In this document: piece by piece, positions 43,501 through 51,786 of the stretch | Numbering within the stretch: the stretch's first letter is position 1 | Layout: each line of letters starts with the position of its first letter | DNA from: Pythium myriotylum | Taxonomy: Eukaryota; Oomycota; Peronosporomycetes; Pythiales; Pythiaceae | Reading direction: 5' to 3' | DNA: 64,000 nucleotides | NCBI GenBank assembly: GCA_023091665.1 | Contig: JALJCQ010000027.1 | Location: forward strand, 744,001-808,000 | Notes under the pieces: model-generated | Told to the model about the DNA's origin: nothing | The model's input: the letters and a program-made list of their open reading frames with translations, nothing else | Database searches by the model: none | Position numbers and translations under genes: made by a program

Positions 43501-43858
43501 GAGGACACAGTCTCTTGATCAAAGACGTAATGCCATCACATACTGTACTTCTTTCCGCAACCGTCTCGTAGACAGCCATGACTTGTCTCTATCGTACAGC
43601 TCTTCTCCGTCTCGACCCCCTCAACGTATTCACAGATCGGCAAGATGACCCTCCATGAGCTCCCCACCGTCCTCCCCGCGCCTCTAGCTTTCTTTTTTTT
43701 TCAATTCTTTTTTTTTTTTTTGCCCTCATGGTGCTCAACTACTTTCTTCTCGTATCACGCTGCTCTCTTTTCTTTTTTTTTGTGGCTTGCTTTCCAGCGT
43801 GATCAGTTCGCACACTCAAAATGAGGGAGGGGAGGAGGGGATCCTCACGTACCTACGC
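43501..43858. other. Convergent intergenic region with T tracts
   Basis: Poly-T tracts near 43691-43722 and 43772-43780 lie between the DMAP1 and PABPN1-like stop codons. They may belong to 3' processing signals or be simple low complexity. No gene is seen. Confidence 0.5.
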
Positions 43859-44536
43859 TCAGTAGTAGGGGTGGAAGCCTCGTCCGCGACCTCGGAAGCC
43901 CCCTCGCGGAGGCCCACGCCCCCGGCCGCGTCCTCGGCCTCCACGCGCGCCACCGCGACCGCCGCGTCCGTAGCTGTTGAAGCCGCGGATGTTTTGTCGC
44001 TTGGGCGTGACCTTGATCTGTCGGCCACGGAACATCGTGTCGTTGAGCAGCACGGCGCTCTCCACGGCGTCCCGCGAGGCAAACTCAATGTACGCGTAGC
44101 CCTTCGGCTGGCCCGTGAACTTGTCGCAGAGAATCGTCACGCGGTTGATCGTGCCGCACGACTGGAAGAGCGCCTGGAGCTCCTCGGGCGTGCTGCCGTA
44201 ATCCACCTGGCCGACGTAGACCGAGTTCTCGTCGAGCGCCGCCTGCGCGGCGGCCGCAGCCGCGGCGGCACCGGCGCCCCCTTGCAGCTCGTTGAGCGAG
44301 TTGGCGGTGTTCTTACCCATCTGCGACTCGACCTGCGACTGCATCTCCTGGAGCTTGGCGGCCTCCTCCTCCATCTCGCGCACGCGGCGCTTCATGTCCT
44401 CGATCTCCGCGTCCACGTCGCCGCTGGACTCGGCCGGGGCCTCGGTCGACGCCTCTTTCTTCGTGTCTTCATGCTCCGTCTCCAGCTGCGCGGCCTCGGC
44501 CTCCAGCTTGTCGAGATCAACGCTCACGTCCGCCAT
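43859..44536 (-). CDS. PABPN1: Nuclear poly(A)-binding protein (PABPN1 / PABP2 type)
   Basis: PABPN1 binds growing poly(A) tails in the nucleus and controls their length. The 225-residue product has an acidic N-terminus, a coiled-coil segment ([20 protein letters not shown]), an Ala-rich run, then one RRM with RNP2 VYVGQV and RNP1 KGYAYIEF, and the family stretch [11 protein letters not shown]. The C-terminus is an RGG-rich tail ending FHPYY. Domain order and length match PABPN1 and the plant PABN proteins. The start [15 protein letters not shown] was chosen because an upstream in-frame ATG adds residues without family similarity. Confidence 0.93.
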   Translation of the reverse strand: MADVSVDLDKLEAEAAQLETEHEDTKKEASTEAPAESSGDVDAEIEDMKRRVREMEEEAAKLQEMQSQVESQMGKNTANSLNELQGGAGAAAAAAAAQAALDENSVYVGQVDYGSTPEELQALFQSCGTINRVTILCDKFTGQPKGYAYIEFASRDAVESAVLLNDTMFRGRQIKVTPKRQNIRGFNSYGRGGRGGARGGRGRGRGRGPPRGGFRGRGRGFHPYY

Positions 44537-44802
44537 CTTGGTGCTGCCGAGGAGCTCCCGCTTGCTTTTTGTGTCCCCGACGTCACCTCCCCAGTGGTTT
44601 CCGACCGAGGTTTTTTCAACAGCATAAAACCTCGAACGCGTAGCATCCCTCGAGAGACAGATCCCTACCAATAGTGGCATGTCACTGTGAACAGCTCACA
44701 TCGAGTCGGGCATTTTTGGGCAACTCAGTGCTTTTGCTTCATGCAACACAAAAGTCCTCCCATGAACTCCTCAGTGTGGTTATGTTAAGAAAAAAAAATG
44801 GT

Positions 44803-47469
44803 CTAAAGCTCCTCATGGCCCTCGTCGTCCTCCTTGTCCTCCGTAGCTTCCTTCTTGTCCTCAGTGGCTTCGTCCTTCTTGTCCTCCTTCTTGTCCTCGG
44901 CGTTCGAGCCATCTTCCTTCTCCTCCTTGGTTTCGTTGCTCTTCTTCTCCTCCGACTTGGCTGGCTTCGGCTTCGGCTTCTTGGACAGCGTGCTCACGAG
45001 CTTCTTGACGCCCTGGACCTTCTTCTCCACCTCGGCTGACGTCACGCTCGGGGTCTCGTGTGGCGCTGACGCGGCCTTCTTCTTCTCGGCCTCCACCAGC
45101 CACGACTCGAGTTCTTCAACCTTGTCAAGCACGTCCTTACGCTCGTCCTCCGTGACCTGCGGCTTTGACTCGACCCACTCAGTCATCAACTCCTTCGTGC
45201 TGAAAGCGTATTCCTTGGCGTTGCTCACGGCCTCGGGGAAGTTCTTCTTCTCGCTGATGCGGAAGAGGATGGCGCTGAAATCAGTGTCAAGCGACTTGAT
45301 CTTCTTAGTGTATTCAGCAGCCTCGACCTTCTCGCCCTCGTCGTAGAGCCACTCTTCCGTCTCCTCCAGCTTCGTCGTCAATTTCTCGAGCTGCTCAGTG
45401 GTCGTCACCGACTTGAACGCCTCTTCCTGCGAGCCGAGAGTATCGCGGGCATTGTACACAAACGTCTCAAGCTTGTTCTTAGCCTCGAGGTTGGCACGAC
45501 GCTGGTTGTCCGCCTGCTCCATCTCGCGCAGCATGCGCATGGAGTCTTTCTTCTCAGTCACGCTCATCGGCAGGACGCTGATGCCGCTTTCGTGGTCCCA
45601 TTTCTCGTAGGCCTGCTTGACCAAGAGAACCGCACGGTGAGTCTTCTTCTTGATCTGCTTGACCTTCTCGACAGCAGGCTCTTCTTCCTTCTTCTCTTCA
45701 CCCTCCTTTGGCTCCTCCTCCTTGGCCTCCTTGGACTCGTCGGCATCAGCCGCCTTCTTCTTGTCTTTCTTGGCGTCCTTCTTCTTGTCCTTCTTAACTT
45801 CAACTTCGACTTCGTACTCTTCCTCGAGCGTGGCCTCAGCCTTGGCAATCTTCGTAACGCCGCTGCCATCAAGCTCAAACGTCAATGAGACCTTAGGCTC
45901 CCCGAGGTTCTTTTCGGCAAACTTGGCAGCGAACTCCTCAATGCCAGTGATGTTGAACTTTGCAATGTGGCTGCTAGCACCAACAGGGAGCGATGAAGGC
46001 TTGTCATAACGGAAAGTGGCGGAGATATCCTTCGAGTGCAGGAAAGACACAGCCTTGCGGAGACCCAGCTTGCTAGATTCGCTGAAGAGCGAGGCTCGCT
46101 TCACCCAGTGCTTCTCGCTGTCGTCGCTGGTCTCACCAGCAGTGTGGTCGAGGTCCACCAGACGCACACCGACCGCATACGACGTGAGATCGGTCATGCC
46201 AACGTGGCGCACACGGAACGAGTTGCTCAAGTTGGCAGCATGGAAAGCCGCACCGAGTGCCATGGCTTCATCACCGTTCAAGTGCACACCAAGATCCTTT
46301 CCTGAGAAGAAGTCCTTGAGTTGCTGCTGAATCTTCGGCATACGCACGCCGCCACCAATGATCTCAATCTCGTGGATGTCTTCTGGCTTTAGACCAGCCT
46401 TCTCAAGCGCCTGTTCAACAGGCTTCAGCGTCTTCGAGAACAGATCCTTGCAGATCTCCTCGAGCTTGCTACGCGACATCGACGTGAAGAAGTCCATGTC
46501 CTTGTAAAGTGACTGCATCGTCACAGGGATCTGCTCGTTTGCGCTCAAAACAATCTTAGTCTTCTTTGCCTGGGCTCGGATTTTCGCCATTGGGCGAGGG
46601 ATCTTGCGCACATCCTCACCAAGCTTCTCGCTGAACTCAGCAGCGAGGTGCTCCGCGAGGCGAAGGTCGAACTTGGAACCGCCAAGCGACGTGTCCCACG
46701 CCTTTCCAAGCACTTCAAAAGCTGAGACCGTCTTGTTCTTCTTGAATCCATCCGGGACAACTTGGCTGCTGAACTCCACAATCGAGACCTGGAGCGAGGT
46801 CGAGCCCATGTTGTAAAAGAGCACGCGGCGTGGCTCAGGAAACGTCGAGTGAACAGCGAGCTGCAGGGCTGCGGCCGTGTTCTCGTTGATGAGCGATAGT
46901 GCGCGCACGCCCGAGATCTCGGCAGCGTCGAGAACCGCCTGGCGCTGAGCTTGCGTGAAGAATTCTGGCACAGTGACAACCCAGTCCTTGACGGGCGCCT
47001 CGGCAAACGCATCGGTGATCTGGCGCGCATGCGTGAACACCATGGCGACGAGCTCCTCGGCGTGGAAGACCTGCTTGTTCTCGTGCTTGAGCGCGACCGT
47101 GCCTCGCGTGTCGTTCTGCGAGATCTCGTACGGGAAGTACTCGTCCTGGATGAGCGACGCGATCGCCGGGTCCTCGGGCGTCGTGCCCAGGAAGCGGCGC
47201 ACCTGCGCGTAGCAGGTCTGCGGTCGGCGCACTCCGACGGTCGCGGCGTCAGCGCCGTAGAGGCGCTCTTCGCCGTCGAACGCGACCATGGTCTCGGTCT
47301 TGCGCTTGCTGTGGACGTTGGTGACGATCTCGAAGGGCGTGCCGGGCTTGACGAGCGCGATCTTGAAGAACTCGCCGCCAAAGTCCACGCCCGCGACGTT
47401 CGCGGCGGCGGGGCCCGCGAGCCCGGCGACGGCCAGCACGGCGGCCACGAACGCGCCGAAGATCTTCAT
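44803..47469 (-). CDS. HYOU1: GRP170 / HYOU1, Hsp110-type chaperone of the ER lumen
   Basis: This is the large Hsp70-related chaperone of the ER lumen, a nucleotide-exchange factor for BiP. The 888-residue product begins with a signal peptide (MKIFGAFVAAVLAVAGLAGP). The nucleotide-binding domain follows with GVDFGGEFFKIALV, VPEFFTQAQRQAVLDAAEI, LINENTAAALQ and IGGGVRMPKIQQQL. An acidic/basic loop rich in Lys and Glu is inserted in the substrate-binding domain, as in other GRP170 proteins. The C-terminus is Lys/Glu-rich and ends HEEL, a plausible KDEL-type retention signal. The ATG at 47469 was chosen because it opens directly into the signal peptide. An ER-stress-like promoter element lies about 75 bp upstream. 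Confidence 0.93.
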   Translation of the reverse strand: MKIFGAFVAAVLAVAGLAGPAAANVAGVDFGGEFFKIALVKPGTPFEIVTNVHSKRKTETMVAFDGEERLYGADAATVGVRRPQTCYAQVRRFLGTTPEDPAIASLIQDEYFPYEISQNDTRGTVALKHENKQVFHAEELVAMVFTHARQITDAFAEAPVKDWVVTVPEFFTQAQRQAVLDAAEISGVRALSLINENTAAALQLAVHSTFPEPRRVLFYNMGSTSLQVSIVEFSSQVVPDGFKKNKTVSAFEVLGKAWDTSLGGSKFDLRLAEHLAAEFSEKLGEDVRKIPRPMAKIRAQAKKTKIVLSANEQIPVTMQSLYKDMDFFTSMSRSKLEEICKDLFSKTLKPVEQALEKAGLKPEDIHEIEIIGGGVRMPKIQQQLKDFFSGKDLGVHLNGDEAMALGAAFHAANLSNSFRVRHVGMTDLTSYAVGVRLVDLDHTAGETSDDSEKHWVKRASLFSESSKLGLRKAVSFLHSKDISATFRYDKPSSLPVGASSHIAKFNITGIEEFAAKFAEKNLGEPKVSLTFELDGSGVTKIAKAEATLEEEYEVEVEVKKDKKKDAKKDKKKAADADESKEAKEEEPKEGEEKKEEEPAVEKVKQIKKKTHRAVLLVKQAYEKWDHESGISVLPMSVTEKKDSMRMLREMEQADNQRRANLEAKNKLETFVYNARDTLGSQEEAFKSVTTTEQLEKLTTKLEETEEWLYDEGEKVEAAEYTKKIKSLDTDFSAILFRISEKKNFPEAVSNAKEYAFSTKELMTEWVESKPQVTEDERKDVLDKVEELESWLVEAEKKKAASAPHETPSVTSAEVEKKVQGVKKLVSTLSKKPKPKPAKSEEKKSNETKEEKEDGSNAEDKKEDKKDEATEDKKEATEDKEDDEGHEEL

Positions 47470-47543
47470 CTCCACGGTCGTCGACTTGTTCTGGAATGCG
47501 CCCGGAGCTGCTCGCCGCGAGTCTGGCGGAAACGCCCGCGAGG

Positions 47544-47564
47544 CCACGTGGCTGCATGGATTGG
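47544..47564 (-). promoter_or_regulatory. ERSE-like element upstream of GRP170
   Basis: On the minus strand CCAAT is followed, after 8 bases, by CCACG, close to the mammalian ER stress response element CCAAT-N9-CCACG. The CCACG half lies in a CACGTG palindrome. Further CCAAT-type boxes occur near 47576, 47612 and 47650. It lies about 75-95 bp before the GRP170 start codon. Confidence 0.5.
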
Positions 47565-47725
47565 TTTTATTTCCGCCAATCAGACACAGATCCATTGCAA
47601 TCTGTGCTTTGCATTGGTTAATAAGACGGAAGACAAGCGTCTTAATCACCAATCCGAGGATGGCTAGTACGCAAGCGGCCTGCGCCACGTTGTTGAAGTC
47701 GCGGGTGTGAAAAATGCGCTTTTTA

Positions 47726-48733
47726 TTAGATGTCCGTCGACGAAGCCGTCGCCTTCGCATGCGCGAGATACGTGGCCTTGGAGATCGGCTCGAAGCCGTC
47801 GACGAACGCCGCGTACTGCGAGACGACGGCCCGTGGGTCGAGGTTGAGCATGCCCACGAAGCTGGCCGCTCGTGCGAGGTCGGACGCCGAGATGTCGACC
47901 CCGACGCGGACGTATCGGCGCAGCAACGGGCCTTTGCCCTCGGGTCGGTATATCACCACTGTGCTTCGCTGCGTGGCGCTGAAAGGATAGACATCTCCGA
48001 CGAGTGTTTGGCCTTCTATGTGCCGGTTCATAGGGCACTGAAAGTATCGCTTGACGCGTTGGCGGTCCACTTTGCCCTGCGACGAAGTCAGCTTGTAGAA
48101 ACTGTTCTGGCCCTTCGGGTGATAGACTGGGTCTTGAAACAGATGGCAGTAGAGAGCGAACAGAGCGAACGGCCCTGTACTCGGGATGAAGTTGACGTTG
48201 TCGTCGTTCGGGATCGCGCACGTGAACGTCTCGAGGAACCGTTTGACGAGATGGACCATCGACCGTGTGCGCTGAGTGGAGTCGACCACGGGAGCTGGCG
48301 TCAGTCGATCGAGTTCACGCTGTTGGCGACCCTCCTGGGCTACATCGCCGTCTGAGGGCGACATCGAGTCGCACGCTTCAGCTCTCGCAGTCGACTGGTC
48401 CACGCGCCGTCGCTTCGCGTACAAGCGAGGTCCATCCTGGGCCATCGCACGCGTTTGATCTGGACGAGGAGTCTCAAAGCACGGCGGTGACGGGGTCGAT
48501 CTGGCGCCGTCGTCCACTGTGACTAAATGGAAGAGCTGGTTGCGCGGCAGTGTTCCTGAGACCGGGACAAGGTCCCCGTCGCTGTCTCTCAGCAGGAAGC
48601 GCGTCTCTCGTGGCAGATGGAGCAGCATGCGGATCGCGTTCTCCACCATCTCGTCCGACGTCCCCGCGTACCAGCAGACGCGCTGCGGCTCGCCATCACC
48701 GGCGTCCACCAGGATCCACTCTTTCGATGCCAT
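47726..48733 (-). CDS. Conserved-looking protein of unknown function
   Basis: I do not recognise this 335-residue protein. The N-terminal 75 residues look like a compact domain (EWILVDAGDGEPQRVCWYAG, then LRDSDGDLVPVSGTLP), possibly ubiquitin-like or PB1-like in size, but this is a guess. A polar linker with a KRRR basic cluster (a possible nuclear signal) follows. The C-terminal 180 residues (from about LVKRFLETFTCAIPND) have mixed hydrophobic and charged composition and could be globular. The start MASKEWILVDAG was preferred over an ATG 27 bp upstream. Its stop codon lies 256 bp upstream of the GRP170 start codon on the same strand. Confidence 0.6.
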   Translation of the reverse strand: MASKEWILVDAGDGEPQRVCWYAGTSDEMVENAIRMLLHLPRETRFLLRDSDGDLVPVSGTLPRNQLFHLVTVDDGARSTPSPPCFETPRPDQTRAMAQDGPRLYAKRRRVDQSTARAEACDSMSPSDGDVAQEGRQQRELDRLTPAPVVDSTQRTRSMVHLVKRFLETFTCAIPNDDNVNFIPSTGPFALFALYCHLFQDPVYHPKGQNSFYKLTSSQGKVDRQRVKRYFQCPMNRHIEGQTLVGDVYPFSATQRSTVVIYRPEGKGPLLRRYVRVGVDISASDLARAASFVGMLNLDPRAVVSQYAAFVDGFEPISKATYLAHAKATASSTDI

Positions 48734-48900
48734 TTTCGCCGCCTCCCGGTTTCCCACCACGTACTTAATGGCGAGTCGCTAAGTACGAATACGATGTCGT
48801 AGAGGTATTGAAAAATGATGAATTAATTTACGTACGATATCATTTAAAGGAGGTTAGTTGGTTGAACATGCATTCTGACCTGGTGGGAAATCCTTCCCTC

Positions 48901-48915
48901 CTCATTTTCGAATTC
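48901..48915 (+). promoter_or_regulatory. Inr-FPR type oomycete core promoter
   Basis: CTCATTTTCGAATTC matches most positions of the oomycete initiator plus flanking promoter region consensus (GCTCATTYYNCAWTTT). It lies 26-40 bp upstream of the ATG at 48941, a typical distance, and supports that small gene. Confidence 0.55.
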
Positions 48916-48940
48916 TCCTCACCGTGCCGAAGTCTCGACG

Positions 48941-49351
48941 ATGCCTCGCCAGCTCAGCGCCAGCCTCAAGCCCCATGGCTTCCGCATGCCTCCAGACACG
49001 GACGAGTGGGCAGCCAAGGACGAACGAGCGCTGCGGCGCGCCGAGCGAGGCGCTGCGCGGTTCCGCACCAGGATCCGCGCGCTGCAGCGCGACATCCTGA
49101 TCAGAGAGGAAGTCGGAACGACCAGCTACACCGCGTTAGATGTGATGCTTTTCGCTGCGGAGGAGACCATGTGGCAGTCTCATATTGAAGAGCTGCGCAA
49201 TCGTCGCGCCCGTGTACAAGCCCAGGCGGGTACACAGTGTTTACATTGTTTTGTGTCGAGGGGTCTCACAAACTCGCAGTGTTGCGAGATTTGCACGCAG
49301 ATCCAGCGGAAAACACGCCAACATCTACATGAAACGAAACAGTGTAGCTGA
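48941..49351 (+). CDS. Small hypothetical protein
   Basis: The 136-residue product is not recognised. Its first 100 residues are rich in Arg, Glu and Ala and probably helical (RRAERGAARFRTRIRALQRD). The last 40 contain several Cys and His residues (CLHCFVSRGL, CCEICTQIQ) spaced as two CxxC-type pairs, which might bind a metal. An initiator-like promoter element just upstream supports transcription from here. The gene is convergent with the Ycf45-like ATPase gene, with 220 bp between stop codons. Confidence 0.55.
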   Translation: MPRQLSASLKPHGFRMPPDTDEWAAKDERALRRAERGAARFRTRIRALQRDILIREEVGTTSYTALDVMLFAAEETMWQSHIEELRNRRARVQAQAGTQCLHCFVSRGLTNSQCCEICTQIQRKTRQHLHETKQCS

Positions 49352-49571
49352 GGCCAAATTGCAATCGCTTTCTTCGGAGATCAAACATCAAACGACTACT
49401 CATGACCAACGACATCTGGTTCATTGTCGTAGTGTCTTGCTAAAGCCAAATTGTACCCGCTTCTTTAAGAGATATCACGTCAAACCGCGGCGCATGAGCA
49501 ACGATACCCAATCCATTGCCATTGTGTCTATTTCTCCTGGCTTTCCCCATCGTATTGGTCGGCATGATCAT

Positions 49572-51386
49572 TCACAACGACTTCTGGGAGAACACCCCAC
49601 GAGCTTCAACGGTCTGGAAGCGCGTCTCGTACTCGAAACCTTCTCCTTCAAGAACGCTATCGACCGCACGAGCGACATTCCATATGATGCGGCAGCGGCC
49701 TCGATGAACCTCATCAATCTCGACAATCACGTCGAAGATTGGGTTCCCAGCTCGCTTGGACTGCAGCTTCCCAGTAAACGGGTTCTTTTTGGCCTCCTTG
49801 TCGCCGACGGTGACTGACTGCATTCCACCAACCAGCCCTTTCAAGTCTTGATTCTTGATTAATGATCGGAAGTCACCGTGTGCACTCGCAATTATTCGAG
49901 GTCCACGCTGTCTAACGGTACCAGCGGCATTTACCTCGGCTTTGCGTCCGATTTCATCGACAATCAGCGTCTCGACCGTGTGGTTTTGGACGCATTCAAT
50001 CATCACTCGAGCCTGTTCGTTAGGAGATTTCACCATCATGCGTCTCGCCCACCCGATGCACTCGTGTGGCACAAGTCCATCCCCTCCGATCTCATTTGAG
50101 GTGTCGATAATGCACACATTTTCTCCACTGTCGGAAATGCAGCGTGCAATGTCGCGGATTAGCGTTGTCTTGCCGGAGCCCGGGCGACCGAGTAGCAGCA
50201 CTGATTTCTTTCGGTGGTCCGAGTTCATGAGAAGGTCAAGCAAGCAGTTCGAGGCGTACTGCAGTGATCGACCAACGCGCATGGTGACTCCATAGATCCT
50301 GTCCATTTTGTTTCTCATGACTGAGATCCGGTGCAACTGCCTGTCGATGCCTGCTCGGTTATCGGCACCAATGCGATCTTCGCCACCCAGACGCTCGAGA
50401 ATTAAAGCGAGGTCTGCATCCTGGACACACGGCAGCGCAGATCCAGCTTCCACGTTGTGCAGCTCAATCCGCTGCCGATACCCTATGTATCCGTGAGGAA
50501 CTCGTCCGACATCCAATATCACGTCGACCAGCTTCTGTTCGACATCTTTCACTGCAAGAATCGCATCGCGGAATTTCTCCGGGAGCAGTTGGAGCAACGA
50601 CTGGATCTCACCCTGAAGCTGTAGGTGTGGGACGCTATTCTCCACTTCTTCTTCCGTGCCTAGGCACTCAAGACTTCGGGGAATAAAGTCAGCGCTTGTG
50701 TCAAACCAGAAAATGGCGTCCCCATTCCACTGGCTCGCATACTTCCAACGCCGAGCAGTCGTCTCACAGAGCACAGAGCGTTCGGCTGGTGTGGTGTGCT
50801 TGAAGACACCTTTTTGAAAGCAAGAGTGTAGAGTTTTCGCTGTCTTGACCATCGCTTGGATCGCATCGTGAGGGACCAAATGCTTGACGATGTCGCTCTT
50901 GTCTATACGGCAGTTAAGAGCCTCCATGCACGAAGCCAAACTGAGTCCGCAGTGCTTGGCGATCTGAAAAACCTTGGCATTGCGTTCACGCTTGTCGACG
51001 TGCATTTCGTAGTAGAGTTGCAGATCCAGGATATTCTTCAACGAGGATACATCCAAACCATAGAATGCCAGTCGATGGACGGTCGCGTGAAGACCATGGA
51101 CAAGCTTCGTCGTCAAGTGCTCGCTGAAGAGGATTTGCAGAAGGGAGATGAACTCCTGCATTGTCAGCCCATTCTCATGAATAACCCAGCACGGTGTTGA
51201 GACCTCTTCCTCACTATTGGTCGGCTTCTCTGGTGGCCAGAACATTGTTACAACCATGGATCCAAATGATTCATTCTCGCCAGGGGATGCCTCGAAGTGG
51301 ACAGCGACCACCTCGTGCTTCGCCAGCATCTTCAGCAACGAGTCTTCATCAAACAGCCTCGTGTGGTTGTAGGTGAACGGCTCCAT
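49572..51386 (-). CDS. Ycf45/SpoIIIAA-type AAA ATPase with degenerate exonuclease-like N-terminus
   Basis: The C-terminal part of this 604-residue protein matches the ATPase family that includes cyanobacterial/plastid Ycf45, plant SPD1-type proteins and bacterial stage III sporulation protein AA. Visible are Walker A GRPGSGKTTLIRD (from about residue 400), IIDTSNEIGGDG, Walker B TLIVDEIGRKAEV (Asp477, Glu478), AHGDFRSLI and the family stretch GLVGGMQSVTVGD. The first 175 residues look like an RNase D-type 3'-5' exonuclease fold (KLVHGLHATVHRLAFYGLDV, NILDLQLYYE), but the expected catalytic acidic residues read HFE and H, so that domain is probably inactive. The frame continues upstream only with a GTG, so ATG 51386 was used. 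No plastid-type targeting sequence is obvious. Confidence 0.8.
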   Translation of the reverse strand: MEPFTYNHTRLFDEDSLLKMLAKHEVVAVHFEASPGENESFGSMVVTMFWPPEKPTNSEEEVSTPCWVIHENGLTMQEFISLLQILFSEHLTTKLVHGLHATVHRLAFYGLDVSSLKNILDLQLYYEMHVDKRERNAKVFQIAKHCGLSLASCMEALNCRIDKSDIVKHLVPHDAIQAMVKTAKTLHSCFQKGVFKHTTPAERSVLCETTARRWKYASQWNGDAIFWFDTSADFIPRSLECLGTEEEVENSVPHLQLQGEIQSLLQLLPEKFRDAILAVKDVEQKLVDVILDVGRVPHGYIGYRQRIELHNVEAGSALPCVQDADLALILERLGGEDRIGADNRAGIDRQLHRISVMRNKMDRIYGVTMRVGRSLQYASNCLLDLLMNSDHRKKSVLLLGRPGSGKTTLIRDIARCISDSGENVCIIDTSNEIGGDGLVPHECIGWARRMMVKSPNEQARVMIECVQNHTVETLIVDEIGRKAEVNAAGTVRQRGPRIIASAHGDFRSLIKNQDLKGLVGGMQSVTVGDKEAKKNPFTGKLQSKRAGNPIFDVIVEIDEVHRGRCRIIWNVARAVDSVLEGEGFEYETRFQTVEARGVFSQKSL

Positions 51387-51786
51387 ACCGATGGCGGCAA
51401 GAATAAGAAAGTGGCCTTGTGGGTATAGCGCAGCGGATTTGCCCGGTCGCACGTTTGGTCATTTGACATCAATCACGTTTACTTGAAACCTCGCGTGAAG
51501 GATGGGCCAGCCCATGCCATACTGCTGACTGACGCATCGTAAACTTGGAAACCGAAGAAGCCACTCGTCATCCAGCTCGGCGCAACAATCTCTGGAGCTG
51601 CGAGAGATGCCCGAACGAAGGATCTCTTCATTCACCAGGAGGCTAACCACGCATTAGCTTAGTATTGCCTCCATCTCTCCATTAAAACCGGTTGTTTCGC
51701 GCCGTGGTCCACATCGACGCACTCTCTCTTTTAAACCCGTTTCACCGCGTCCCGAGGGCGCCTCGAGCAGATCCGAAGCGGGGACC
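51387..51786. promoter_or_regulatory. Divergent upstream region, Ycf45-like ATPase / XPD
   Basis: About 400 bp carry both promoters. A short upstream exon of the ATPase gene could hide here, because its N-terminal start is not independently supported. No defined element was recognised. Confidence 0.4.

Noticed and set aside
43333..43571. Unspliced C-terminus as the main DMAP1 product
   Set aside because: A clean 61-bp GT-AG intron yields a basic nuclear-type tail, so the unspliced form is treated as an alternative only.
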